A stretch of DNA of 35,908 nucleotides from Chara braunii. Taxonomy: Eukaryota; Streptophyta; Charophyceae; Charales; Characeae. Both the position numbers and the translations under genes were made by a program. The notes under the pieces were generated by a model. The model was not told the DNA's origin and did not search any database. It saw only the letters and a list, made by a program, of their open reading frames with translations. Each line of letters begins with the position of its first letter. The stretch's first letter is position 1. This document shows, in pieces, positions 18,021 through 28,262 of the stretch. The stretch lies in the NCBI GenBank assembly GCA_003427395.1, contig BFEA01000854.1:50071-85978 (forward strand). Reading direction: 5' to 3'.

Positions 18021-18937
18021 ATGGTAACTGGGAAAGTAAAGGGAAATCCAACAAAGATCAATACTAATCCTCTTACGGACTCGCGTGTGATCAGGGAAGA
18101 AAAGGCCAGGGAAGATCTGTTGTGGGATCTTGACACCATAAAAGAACAAATCGAACAAGAATACAGCCAAGACCCGACAACCTTCAGAGAAGCCCTGAAA
18201 CAAGTTGAATTCCGCACTTACACAACAAGAGACAGAGCCCAAATGGATAACAAACGATCATTGCACAGTGATGGTAACCTCCTTGGAAAGGAAAAGGGCC
18301 AGAAGAAGAGAAAGGCAGAGGAAACGGGACAAGGCAAGGAAACAAAAATGGGAAAATCAAGAAAGGGAATGACACAATGTGGGAAGATCTGACGGGAGAC
18401 GAAGCAGACAAGGAATCGGAAGACAAGAGCAATCCAACAGAGGCTACCTCTGAGGAAGATGATCATTCCAGACGCTCCTTAGCCTGGCTCAGAGACTATG
18501 TGGAAAAGGCCAAGAGAGAAAGAGAGCATGTCTTGGACATTCGTGTAGCCTACCTGAAACATGCAGAAAGGTCCCAGGCGAATGGGAAGAAAGGCACTGT
18601 TGCGGGGATCAGCAAGTCCTCTAACCAATACGAAATGCTCAGAAAGGAGAAGGCCGAAGAGTTTTCCGAATATGCGGCCTTTAGATATGCAGAGAAGAAG
18701 AGGGCGAGGGATCAAGAGACAAAGGACAAATACAAAACCCTTCCCACAACAAAAGATGAGTTTTTGGATTTAAGACCCAAGACAAGGAAGGTAGGCAAAA
18801 ACCAAAAGAAAAGAGTTGAACAAGGAGCAAACAGAAATGGAGGAAGAATCAAAACGAACTCTCCTGGAGAAGGAAGCGGCAATAGTGTTGTCACAGACAA
18901 AGCAATTGAAGAAGTGGAACAAAGAATATACCCCTGA
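18021..18937 (+). pseudogene. LINE B ORF1, basic/charged middle region
   Basis: Two overlapping frames (18021-18392 and 18377-18937) encode very Lys/Glu/Arg-rich sequence with heptad-like stretches (for example RDYVEKAKREREHVLDIRVA), consistent with a coiled-coil or disordered spacer. They lie collinear between the zinc knuckle and the ORF1 C-terminus and share the same A-rich plus strand. No enzymatic domain is recognised. A frameshift near 18380 splits them. Confidence 0.5.
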
Positions 18938-19673
18938 ATTCACCACTATCACACATATAGCAAGGGGTCAAGCTCCAATGGTGGTTGAGTCCGCCAAAAC
19001 AGCCAGGAGAACCCTGAGGAACATCCGGCCTCTTATTGCAGCCAGATATGTGGCCAAGACACGAGCGTGGCAGATTGCCACAGATGTATCCTTCAAAATC
19101 CCACATTTCGTAGAACGAACAAATGTGATCAAGGAGCTCAAGAGGCGGATAACAATGGAATCCCCACTGGGATTGTATGAGACGGTGGCGATGGACGAAA
19201 GCCAGATGGACATATGCACACAAGAGGATGCGGAGGGAACACAGAAGAATGCTGGGGAGACAAATGGGACCTCTCCAAGGGCCTTCTCACCTCTAACCGC
19301 CAAAATGCCAGAATCAACTGAATTAAATTCAGGAATGTTTTGGAAATCTTGGAGGACAGTAGCTGAGGTCCCATACAGTATCCTGACAGATTTAGGCATG
19401 TCGGCAGAACTGATGGCTACAGCAATCGCACATATCATCTCAACGAGGTTACTAGAGGGAGACGAAGACCTGGAAGCAAGAGCTTACTTCACTGACAGCG
19501 AGAGATTCTACAGAAGAAAAGCTTCTGATGATGAGTCCTGGAATGCTGACGATGAAAAGGAAAGGCTCGATCTGTTCTCTGAATCAGAGAAAGATGTCAA
19601 TGGGAAAGAAGGGCTGATTGGATCTAACACCCCAGGAAAAGAGCTACCTTCCCTTTCGGACGATAGCGGATAG
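18816..19673 (+). pseudogene. LINE B ORF1, C-terminal region
   Basis: A 285-residue frame overlapping the previous one, ending at TAG 19671-19673. It starts charged and coiled-coil-like, then becomes more globular around residues 45-110, and ends acidic and Ser-rich. I do not recognise the domain. Position, strand and composition place it at the end of ORF1. Total ORF1 would be near 900 residues, long for an L1 ORF1, so this could alternatively be an additional ORF. Confidence 0.5.
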
Positions 19674-19831
19674 AAGGTCTACCACGACACGACCGTTGAG
19701 GATGGGAGTGTGGAGGACCCCCTCCCCCCCCCACACATAGACACCCCTTACCTTTCAACCCCCTAACCCGATGCAACCACAACCATGGAAAGTTTCAGGT
19801 TGAAAGCCAACAAGGTGGGGAGTCGTGTCGA

Positions 19832-21115
19832 TTGGGGCACTCAAGGACTGGTTATCAGGAGCTGAACGTCAATGGGCTTGGAAACATAATAGATAGAGAA
19901 GAGGAGTTGAATGACATCGTACCAGGACTGTCAGTTGCCAACAGGAAACTAGCGGATATAATATTGCTACAAAAAAAACACCTCACCTTCTCATTGGAAC
20001 ACAACAGAATCCGTTCTTTCCTAGCAAGAAAGTTGGGAGGCTTGAAAGACGAAATATGGTCAGCAGACTCCGCCTCTAGTACCAAAGGAACTGCAATCCT
20101 AATCCCCAAATCTTCTCGTCTATATACAGCAGGTACAATAATTGACAAAAGAGCAAATCTGAATGAAGGTCGATGGTGTCTTTTCCACCTCAAATGGAAA
20201 GAAGAGGAATTTGCACTAATCAATGTTTATGCTCCTAACTCTTCGTCAGAAAGATCAACCTTCCTGCTAAACCTCAGAAACCAGATCCCAACAATGACCC
20301 CTTGTATTTTGGCGGGAGACTGGAATGCCACTATGGATCCGGTCACAGACCGTATACCTCGACCGTCCAACACTCCTAGTCCAACAGAAGCACTACCTAT
20401 CCAGGAGTTAATGTTGGATCACAACCTGGTTGATCCTTTTAGAACTCTACATCCAGTCAAGAGAGCGTTCACATTGATTAAGAAAAACCATGCTCACCAC
20501 ACCACCTTCTCACGAATAGATTACTTCCTGGTGTCTGAAACACTGATGGGGGCAGTAAAGGAAGCAGAGATCTTACCCCTGGCCGCATACTCAGGGCTGG
20601 ATCACAAGCCAATTGAGTTGGTAGTGTGCTTTGATCAAGTAGTCAAAAGGGGGGCCAGTTTCCATAAACTCAACAACGCACTTTTACTCAGTCAGACCTT
20701 TCAAAAGGAAATACAGGATTGTTGGGCAGGACAAAGATCAACTCGGCTAAACACAGAAACCCGGTGGGACTGGTTTCAAAAGAGCTACTCTACTCTCTCT
20801 TTAGAAGTGGCCAGAAGCTCCAGGAAACTTGCCTCTAAGAGGAAACAAAGGAGACAAACTTTGGAAGTCGCCTTGCAAGTAGCGGAAACCAATCTGATTG
20901 ACAACCCCTCCTCACCACTCTACAAGGAAATCTTTGAAAAGAAACGTGAGGAATTGGCAACGTGGAAATGGTGGGATTTGAAAGGGCTACAAATAAAAGT
21001 CAGAATGTGCGAATATGAACTTAGCGACTCAATGACTAAACATTTCTTCGCCCGAATCAAGGCTAACTCAAGAGCTAATACGATTGAAAGCCTCAGATCT
21101 ATCACAGCCCCATAG
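19832..21115 (+). pseudogene. LINE B ORF2 endonuclease domain
   Basis: A 427-residue frame with APE-like endonuclease motifs in order: LNVNGLG (Asn14), ILLQKKH (45-50), INVYAPN (130-136), AGDWNATMDP (161-170; Asp163, Asn165), SRIDYFLVS (227-235) and SGLDHKP (254-260; Asp257-His258). In this family the second motif is normally LQETH; here the catalytic Glu position is Lys48, so DNA nicking should be lost. The remainder (260-427) is the helical linker to RT. The frame ends with a stop just before the RT region. The normal role is target nicking for target-primed reverse transcription. Confidence 0.88.
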
Positions 21116-21117
21116 AG

Positions 21118-22446
21118 TCTGAAAACGGACAGTGAAGGAATGTTAGAAATAGCCAAGGATTTCTACAAGAACCTCTACCAGTCTAACCCAGCACAAACCA
21201 AGCAAGGAGAAAAATGCTCCAATATTTGGAGAAGACAATAACAACTGAGCAGGCAGAGGAGCTAGACCAACCTATCACAACAAAGGAATTGCACCAACCA
21301 CTAACAGGAATGAATAATAGTTAGACACCAGGGATAGATGGATTAACGAAAGAATTCTGGGAGAAATTCAGGCCCCTTTTACGAGCGGATTTATTCAATT
21401 ATTATAACGACTGCTAGTTCAGAGGGGGACTAGGGAACTTACTCAGCAGCAACGTGGTCACTCTACTGTACAAAAAGGGCGATAAGGCAGACATTAAAAA
21501 CTATAGACCAATCTCTCTGCTAACACTCCCATACAAGATTCTAGTGAAAACTCTTTCCAATCGGATCTCTAAACTAACAAATAAATGCTTTCACATCGAC
21601 CAGACAGGCTTCATCCCGGGTCGATACATTCTAAACAACGTGCTAACATTGAATGAGGCAGCGAGGAAGATTAGGGAAAGAAGAATAAACACAACCATAC
21701 TTTTCTTCGATTTCGAAAAAATCTATGATCAAGTGAATTGGGACTTCATGGAAGCATGTATGGAGAAAATGGGCGTAGGCCCGAACTTCAGGAAATGGGT
21801 TCGCATACTTTACAGAGATGCAGTCGGCTGTGTCCAAGTTAATGGACTCCTATCAGATTATTACCCGATATCCCGCTCAGTTCGACAAGGAGACCCACTG
21901 GCCCCATCGATATTCCTTTTTGTAATGGAGGCCATCGCATCCTTTCTGCGCAAGGACCCTTCAATCCATAGGCTCCCTGTCCTCAACATAGGTTCGGCCC
22001 ATCGGATAGATTTCCCGACAGCTATCCTATTTGCAGACGACCTAACCGTGCTGGTTAGAGCTTCAGATTCATCCTTTAGGACGTTGGCTAAGGCAATGGA
22101 AGCTTTCAGATTGGCCTCCGAAATGAAGATTAACTGGGGGAAAACAATAGGATGGTGGCTATCAGATGAGGAACCCCTCCAACTGCAAGGGGAGGAAGCA
22201 GCCATGACTTGGGAAACGCCAGAACTACCGACCCGATACTTGGGTATACTTATGACAAGAGAGGGCCTGGCACCCCAAATGGGTCAAAACATATTAACCA
22301 AACAAATCAACAAAATAGGAAAATGGGGTAATGTCTTCACATCCCTCATCGGTAGAGCCCTGGTCATAAACACATCGGTCTTTTCAATGATGTGGTACAT
22401 AGCATCTATATATGGACAGTTCCGGATAGCTCTATCAAAGAACTGA
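21118..22446 (+). pseudogene. LINE B ORF2 reverse transcriptase domain
   Basis: After the stop, about 330 bases are broken by stops and frameshifts. From 21454 a 330-residue frame gives the RT core: KKGDKADIKNYRPISLL, HIDQTGFIPGRYI, ILFFDFEKIYDQVNW (first catalytic Asp86), RSVRQGDPLAPSIF and ILFADDLTVL (catalytic Asp195-Asp196). All three catalytic aspartates are present. The frame continues through the thumb (YLGILMTREGL) and is lost near 22400. The catalytic centre therefore reads intact although the gene is dead by flanking frameshifts. Confidence 0.9.
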
Positions 22447-23519
22447 ATCGTAAAGCCAAATCTTATCTCTGGACAGGAGACCCTAACAAAGAAAATGGCA
22501 TACCCAAGATTGTCTGGCATTATGTCACGAGAAGTCCACAGAAAGGAGGTCCAGGAATTATAGACCCTGAAACAGAGACGAAAGCCCTACAGACCAAATG
22601 GATTATTAAACTTTTGATGAATCCTGACTCTACATGGAATAAACTAGCCCTGGACAATATCAGAGCCTTGGCACCAACACCTTCTCCAGAAGACATGTCA
22701 GGGCAATTCTGGGTAATGAACAAGGAATGGGCCATGACTACAGGGCAAAGAAATCGAAGGGGGGATGAAGGATTAGAAGGTTACAGACCTCCTACTCCAT
22801 ATTGGTCAACGCTACTCCGAATCTGGAGAAGAATAATGCCTAACAAATCTAATAGACCTAAATCCAAGGACGAAGTTCTCAGACAGCCACTTTTCGGGAA
22901 TCAATGGATAACTAACGAGAACGACAACCCCCTTCCCCTGGAACACAGATGACTCTCCTGGGTCAAAAATGGCATATGGAAAGTCGTCCACCTGTGGAAT
23001 GAGGGGAAAACAGAATGGAAGACAGAACAAGAAATCAGCTCCCAACTGAAAGGATTCCATAAACGAAGGCCTAATCTCCAATATATCCTTAACCTCATCC
23101 CTCAAGAATGGAAGGCCATATTGACTGAAGCTACACCTTGGAAACCAGGAGAGTGGGGGCTTCTGATACAAGAAACGATTCCTTCCAAAGCCTTCCAGTT
23201 CTCTCACGTGCAACAAAACTCGTCCACTAAGGCCACCTTTTCCTCCTTTCCGGTTTCCTGGTCCGCTACCAGCATGCCAGCCATTGTCAACAGTGGAGTA
23301 GAGTCCGAAGTCTTATATTTCTTCCTACTTAGAAAGGTGAGAGTCCTTGGTTCTTGGCCAAAATCCGTCTTCAGACCTGACACAGCGATTCACAACTTGG
23401 AATTTGACCCAGCAGAGTGGACATGGCCACCTGATAAAACCAAGAATATCAAGTCCAAGATCCCAATTCACGAATATACAGTTAAACTGGGATACAAATT
23501 ACTACTCAAAAGACCCTGA
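22392..23519 (+). pseudogene. LINE B ORF2 post-RT region
   Basis: Two frame pieces (22392-22952 and 23121-23519, with an in-frame stop between) align with copy A: YLWTGDP, ALQTKWIIKLL, DEVLRQPLFGNQW, then the FDPAEWTWPP and VKLGYKLL region. The function of this segment between RT and the zinc region is not established. A TGA at 22951 and a frameshift near 23515 interrupt it. Confidence 0.8.
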
Positions 23520-24282
23520 CCCCATCATCAAAGAAAGATGGCGGACTCTGCTAGGACAGGAGGCAGATAAATTCACTCAGATTCAGTGGAAGAAGTTCAA
23601 GTCCATCAGACCAATCAAAATCAGAAGTCCTCAATGGCTAATCACGTACGCGGCACTACCAGTGAATCAATGGCTACACATCAGACGAAAAGGTTCAGAC
23701 CCCAACAGTTCCGATCAGTATACGGTCTGCACAGAAACAGCGGTTGCGGACATAATACACTGCCTAATACACTGTAAGGAGGCAACGGACTATTGGGCAA
23801 GAGCCTCGATACTATGGGACTCCTTATTCTTAACCCCCTTCCCTGAACAACCCATCCAACTCCTCCTCCTGACTAACATTCCCGAACAGTTCAAGAAGGC
23901 AGAAAGGATTTGGTTTGAAATCATAAGGAAGGTGACATTGTGGGTCATATGGAAGGAAAGATGCAGCAGGACGATTGAAGGAGTGGCCAACTCACGCGAA
24001 AAAGTTTGGAGTGAGACCAAAACGATGATGCAAGCGGAGATCCTCTGCAGGTGGCGGAAGATCAAACAATCATGGACAGAGGATGAGGACCAACAAAGGA
24101 CGGCGAGACTGAGCTTCAGCAGAACCTGGCTGGTAAATGGCAAAGTGGCGGACCTTAGAGAAGATCGCATCTGTTGGAAAGAATGGCACAACTCAAGTTC
24201 AGGGAGGGGTTACCAGCAACAAACTGCCACAAGAGAGATCGATGGCTGCAGCATTGGAGAGACGGTTCAGAGAGGAATGTAA
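23347..24282 (+). pseudogene. LINE B ORF2 C-terminus with damaged zinc region
   Basis: This frame carries the end of ORF2 from about 23520. It includes AALPVNQWLHIRRK, then the zf-RVT-like segment (VCTETAVADIIHCLIHC). Compared with copy A (CALC...), the first Cys position is Tyr, so the zinc site is damaged. The remainder (LLLTNIPEQF... VTLWVIWKERC) is homologous to copy A and ends at TAA 24280-24282. It is offset from the preceding frame by an indel in the overlap. Confidence 0.8.
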
Positions 24283-24317
24283 GAGCATTGGAGAGACGGT
24301 TCAGAGAGGAATGTAAG
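24250..24317 (+). repeat. 34-bp perfect tandem duplication at LINE B ORF2 end
   Basis: AGCATTGGAGAGACGGTTCA... of 34 bases occurs at 24250-24283 and again at 24284-24317 with no visible difference. It spans the ORF2 stop codon, so the duplicated copy lies in the 3' UTR. The lack of divergence suggests it is recent. Confidence 0.92.
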
Positions 24318-24410
24318 CGGTTCATAAATTACTGAAAGAGAAAACGCCACATTACCCAAGATGGAATGAGGAAGGATGCCAGCAAACTGTAAAGAGATGC
24401 CTAAAGACCA

Positions 24411-24870
24411 NNNNNNNNNNNNNNNNNNNNNNNNNNNNNNNNNNNNNNNNNNNNNNNNNNNNNNNNNNNNNNNNNNNNNNNNNNNNNNNNNNNNNNNNNN
24501 NNNNNNNNNNNNNNNNNNNNNNNNNNNNNNNNNNNNNNNNNNNNNNNNNNNNNNNNNNNNNNNNNNNNNNNNNNNNNNNNNNNNNNNNNNNNNNNNNNNN
24601 NNNNNNNNNNNNNNNNNNNNNNNNNNNNNNNNNNNNNNNNNNNNNNNNNNNNNNNNNNNNNNNNNNNNNNNNNNNNNNNNNNNNNNNNNNNNNNNNNNNN
24701 NNNNNNNNNNNNNNNNNNNNNNNNNNNNNNNNNNNNNNNNNNNNNNNNNNNNNNNNNNNNNNNNNNNNNNNNNNNNNNNNNNNNNNNNNNNNNNNNNNNN
24801 NNNNNNNNNNNNNNNNNNNNNNNNNNNNNNNNNNNNNNNNNNNNNNNNNNNNNNNNNNNNNNNNNNNNNN
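24411..24870. other. Assembly gap (460 N)
   Basis: An unbroken run of N. Any predicted frame crossing it is meaningless. The LINE B 3' end probably lies inside or next to it. Confidence 0.99.
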
Positions 24871-24915
24871 AAAAAAAAAAAAAAAAACCAAACAAACAAA
24901 CAAACAAACAAAAAA
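24871..24915 (+). repeat. Poly(A) followed by (CAAA)n
   Basis: Seventeen A residues directly after the gap, then several CAAA units. This would fit a retroposon 3' tail, possibly that of LINE B, but the gap hides the connection. Confidence 0.75.
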
Positions 24916-24960
24916 GGTGTGTTTGTCACTGTTTGAGTCTTTGTTTTTATGTTTGATTGG

Positions 24961-25006
24961 CACACACACACACACACGCTCACACACACACACACACACA
25001 CACACA
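24961..25006. repeat. (CA)n microsatellite
   Basis: A CA run with one GCT interruption. It precedes the first hammerhead-like unit. A second, impure CA-rich tract lies at about 25210-25266. Confidence 0.95.
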
Positions 25007-25013
25007 TAACCTC

Positions 25014-25062
25014 CTGATGAGTTGGTAAAAGTCAGACGAAACAGTCTGGCACAGTTATGCTT
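25014..25062 (+). ncRNA. Hammerhead-ribozyme-like core, copy 1
   Basis: CTGATGA (25014-25020) and GAAA (25038-25041) stand 17 nt apart, the arrangement of the conserved hammerhead core strands. Helix II would have only three pairs (GTT with GAC, one of them wobble). After GAAAC comes AGTC, an NUH-type site with almost no helix III, as in the minimal hammerheads described for Penelope-like elements. Helix I pairing is poor. A competing hairpin (GTCAGAC with GTCTGGC around GAAACA) is stronger. Activity is doubtful. Confidence 0.25.
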
Positions 25063-25455
25063 TTTTTGAGTAAATAGCGAATATGACAACACACGTACAC
25101 GAGTGCGCGTGTGTGTGCTTGTGGCCGCACACGACAGAATCAAAAATAAAAATGAAGGAAAAAAAACCAGGAGAACAGAATTGATTCTTTGTTGTTATGT
25201 TTGATTGGCACTCACACATGCACAGATACACGCATACACACACACGGACGCATGCCCACACACACTGAGTAGGTGTGTAGAGTGGTTTTCATAGCTGTGA
25301 CATACCAGTTTCTCACTTACTGCCATTCTTGTCTCGGGTCTGCACCAACAGTTGGCTAGGATTGCCGGGTGGTGTGAGTAAAGCGGTTATCACCAACTGT
25401 GCGTGATGTGGTGAGTCCTTCATCCGTGAAGTGCAGCCTGTCGGCGTTCAAACTC

Positions 25456-25507
25456 CTGATGAGTTGTTGGTGAAAGTCTGACGAAACAGTCTGGCATAGT
25501 CATGCTT
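25456..25507 (+). ncRNA. Hammerhead-ribozyme-like core, copy 2
   Basis: CTGATGA (25456-25462), then 20 nt, then GAAA (25483-25486) and CAGTC. The outer pairs of helix II (GTT with GAC) match copy 1. The core strands are conserved while the loop length changes, which is what a structured RNA would allow. Helix I is weak. Same reservations as copy 1. Confidence 0.25.
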
Positions 25508-25851
25508 TTTCTTTTTTTTCTGGACTTTGTGTATAGTGAACATGACAACACAGTTGAACACACAATAGGCCTTGTTAAGCTCTGCATTCAGGCGGATCAA
25601 TGCCGCCAGGGTCGGGACCGTACTAGCAGTCATGCCAGTGGTGAAAGAGTGGGTATTATGGCTGTTACAGACCAGTTTTCCAGTTCTCTGCCATTCTTGT
25701 CAGGGGTTTGGACCGACAGTCTGTTAGGATTGTAGGTTTGGTGTGATTAAACTTGACCACTTTTAAAGGAGTATTGCTAACTCTGGGTGCCGTGGTGAGT
25801 CCTTTCGGATCAGTCAAATGCATCCCGGGCAGGTGGTTGGGGTTCAACCTC

Positions 25852-25901
25852 CTGATGAGTCAGTGAAAGTCCAATGAAACAGTCTGGCACAGTCGTGCTT
25901 T
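25852..25901 (+). ncRNA. Hammerhead-ribozyme-like core, copy 3 (degenerate)
   Basis: CTGATGA (25852-25858) and GAAA (25876-25879) are kept, but the helix II partner reads AAT instead of GAC, so helix II is lost. It leads directly into the 27-bp minisatellite. Probably non-functional even if the family once had a ribozyme. Confidence 0.2.
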
Positions 25902-25997
25902 TTGTGGAGTTGTGTTCAGTCGTGCTTTTTGTGGAGTTGTGTTCAGTCGTGCTTTTTGTGGAGTTGTGTTCAGTCGTGCTTTTTGTGGAGTTGTGTT
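25890..25997 (+). repeat. 27-bp minisatellite, four perfect copies
   Basis: CAGTCGTGCTTTTTGTGGAG plus TTGTGTT is repeated four times without change at 25890, 25917, 25944 and 25971. The unit derives from the downstream part of the third ~400-bp copy. Because 27 is divisible by three it yields periodic frames in several registers; these are not genes. Confidence 0.95.
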
Positions 25998-26081
25998 TAG
26001 CAAACATGACAAAACACACACACATTACACCAACACACGCACTACAGTTTCACATTCACAGGCTCCAGAAAATGTCCTTAC

Positions 26082-26298
26082 CAGATCAACGATGATCCCC
26101 ATTTTAGCCAAAGTTTCACTCATGCGAGAGAGCAGCGGGGCAACACGATTAAAGCCTCCTGTAGATGCATAGTTTGAACATTCGATAGGCATCCATCTCA
26201 GCTCACTTTCCGGCCTGGAATGTATCACACAGTTAGCACATACAGAGTTCAGTAATGCAGCTGCCCTCCGACCAAGGTCTTGTCTGAGGCAGCCAGGA
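26082..26298 (-). CDS. Candidate host-gene exon, product unknown
   Basis: On minus, a polypyrimidine tract (TTTTTCCCTTTCTGAATCCC) ends in TCAG at 26299-26302 and the segment opens. It reads 72 full codons and closes at CTG followed by GTAAGG (26076-26081), a good donor. The peptide has mixed, protein-like composition (segments LNSVCANCVIHSRP and GGFNRVAPLLSRMSE) and no low complexity. An alternative acceptor at 26331 would give 83 codons in phase 0. I do not recognise the protein. It lies in sequence otherwise free of transposon coding, on the same strand as the candidate at 30806-30990. The splice sites are seen; that they are used is inferred. Confidence 0.4.
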
Positions 26299-26302
26299 CT
26301 GA

Positions 26303-28013
26303 GGGATTCAGAAAGGGAAAAACAAGTCACCTGATGGCAATCACATAGGCCTGAGCACACAATGGACAGACTACCAGATGAGTAGCGCAGTTGGAGGGGA
26401 AAGAGAAAAGACATTTACCTCGGGTGCACTTACTGCAGCACCCTGCCAGTGCCAGAGAGTTCCATACATCCCTCCCACATCAAACCATTGCTTTGTCTGC
26501 CGTCAGGCACACCTCACACTGAAAACAAAAGACTTCAAAGTTTGAGCCATCAGTCCCTTTTTCAACAGCGATTTTGTTCCGACACAGTGGTTACCCTGCT
26601 GTGTTAACAGGGTCGCCCAATCGGAGAAAAATGGCTGGGAGCGCCAGGCAAATAAATCAAGAAAAGTCTGAAAAACTTGAAAAAGACCATATTTTGCGAC
26701 TGCGTCTTGTTTTTTCTGGCGGGCAGAGGCAATCCAGGTCCGGATAAGACACTCGGAGGGACTGGTGGTTTAAAACTTAAAACTTAAAACATCAAATACC
26801 TTAAATGATTAAATCTTTACAAAGTATACAACCCTCCGGGCCCTCCCTACAAATATGGATAAACAATTCCACATACGACCAAACTAAACCAATACATGCA
26901 GTTCTTGGCATTTCTAAGATCCACCACAAAGGTCAACCATCCATGTGACTGGGTCTATGCCTTTTAAACCTTCTTTTTCGATTTCATATTTCATTTTCTT
27001 TTTCTTTGCCGTAATGATCATAAATATTATGTTCCCTCATTTCTGAGTTCCGACATGACAGCTACCATGCAGAATGGACATGTTCGCAATGTTCTACGGC
27101 TAGTTTAAAACTGACACACAATGTATTCAGTACTATTCACTGCTTAGCTATGCAGAAGGAACACATCTGCGCTCGATAACAAATGTAGACCCAACACACA
27201 AAGGACGCACAACTTGCAATCTGATGGAAAAAAACACAAATGTACGCAACAGCTCCATGCTGCAATGCTATCTGGGATTCTGCACTGCCATGCTGCAATG
27301 GTATTTAGCATTCTGCACTGACGCTGGGGAGAAATCTGCAGCAGATAAGCAGCAAACTCAGAAGATCAATGCTGCTGCTACATCTCTGTGAAAACGTCCC
27401 AGCATGAGTGTGTGGAGGCATGACGACTTCACTATTTGTATTTGAATCATCTAAATCCCAGCTAGTCCTTGTGGATAGCAGTGGCCTTCAGGTGAAAAAT
27501 TATGGACATGCGGTGGAACTCCTTCCTCACCGGTTCTCTCACATTCTATGCTCAACTTCGTCTGGCCTCCTCTTCTTTGTCAATTTTAGTTAATCAGTTT
27601 CAGACTTTCAGTTCAAATGAGACCACCATGCATGGCACACTCAGACACGAGTTCCACATCACACCACACTCGCGTGAGACACTCGCCGTCAAAGGAATCT
27701 CTGAAACCAACACAAACTTGATTATGTTCTTTATCCCCAGCGGCTATGGCCGCTCAACTCAGCATGCAGGTAAGTCTCTCTCTCTTCTCTCTCTTTACTC
27801 TCGCACTCACCTCACAGTCCTTGCTTGTCTCTCAGAATGTCTTCCCCTCTCTCACACTACAGCTATGGCTATGGGGCCCAGTGCTGTTGACTACACTGCA
27901 CTATGCTGACTCCCACCGACTTGGTCGCCTCTCCAACGCACAAGACTGTGGAAGTGCTTCCGCATGGAGTGTCCAACACAGTGTTGAAGCCCAGGTGCTG
28001 CTGATTTTTTTTA
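26303..28013. other. Unassigned 1.7 kb, possible intron
   Basis: AT-balanced sequence without transposon motifs. A minus segment at about 26436-26540 follows TTGTTTTCAG and has a Cys-rich frame interrupted by TGA, so it is not called. A plus 135-residue frame at 27502-27909 has no recognisable motifs and runs into CT-rich sequence. If the minus exon candidates are real, this is intron. Confidence 0.4.
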
Positions 28014-28120
28014 CTGGTAATGGCCCCGCCATAACACAGACTGAGAACACTGCTGATTTCTGAGTTCTGCCGATGGAATGGATAAGTATGTGTGTGTGTG
28101 CGTGCTTGGTGACCTGCGTG

Positions 28121-28202
<82 letters not shown>

Positions 28203-28262
28203 TGTGTCTTACCTGAAGGTCTTGTTTCGGGAAGGCTGGAGGTACCTGTATGAGGCACATAC
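28014..28262 (+). repeat. Partial copy (R1) of the 31-33 kb repeat unit
   Basis: TAATGGCCCCGCCATAACAC then AGACTGAGAACACTGCTGAT matches the start of the unit at 32363 almost exactly. The homology continues through GTGTGTGTGTGCGTGC and ends near GTACCTGTATGAGG. It is interrupted by CT and TG microsatellites. Confidence 0.75.
28122..28207. repeat. Compound (CT)n-(GT)n microsatellite
   Basis: A CT run to 28185 passes into a GT run to 28207. It has expanded inside repeat copy R1. Confidence 0.95.

Larger units (their letters stand above)
16905..24410 (+). mobile_element. Near-full-length decayed L1-type LINE (copy B)
   Basis: A short 5' UTR (about 16905-16966) leads to ORF1 (16967-19673, broken into several frames). 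After a 158-bp spacer comes ORF2 with endonuclease, RT and C-terminal zinc region (19832-24282), then a duplicated tail, then an assembly gap. Poly(A) resumes right after the gap at 24871 and may be its tail. L1-type organisation is shown by the APE-like endonuclease before RT and the zf-RVT-like end. Multiple frameshifts and stops make it inactive. The 5' end abuts the C-rich block, so whether it is truly full length is uncertain. Confidence 0.85.
24990..26025 (+). repeat. Three copies of a ~400-bp unit
   Basis: The block CTCCTGATGAG ... GAAACAGTCTGGCA ... TGCTTTTT ... CATGACAACACA occurs at about 25011, 25453 and 25849. For copies 2 and 3 the homology extends upstream: CTGCCATTCTTGTC at about 25320 and 25690, and GTGGTGAGTCCTT at about 25408 and 25791, giving a period near 396 bp. 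Copy 1 is truncated upstream by CA-rich sequence. No coding frame is conserved among the copies. The family is unknown to me; possible relations are a satellite, retrozyme or Penelope-like repeat. Confidence 0.75.

Noticed and set aside
25011-25110. C/D box snoRNA based on TGATGA and CTGA
   Set aside because: No terminal stem, the C box lacks the purine before TGATGA, and the boxes are too close.
24267-25143. Long frames crossing 24411-24870
   Set aside because: They consist mainly of N.
25890-25997. CRISPR-like array
   Set aside because: The 27-bp units are contiguous with no spacers, and the context is eukaryotic.
26436-26540. Cys-rich minus segment after TTGTTTTCAG as an exon
   Set aside because: All three frames contain stops before a credible donor.
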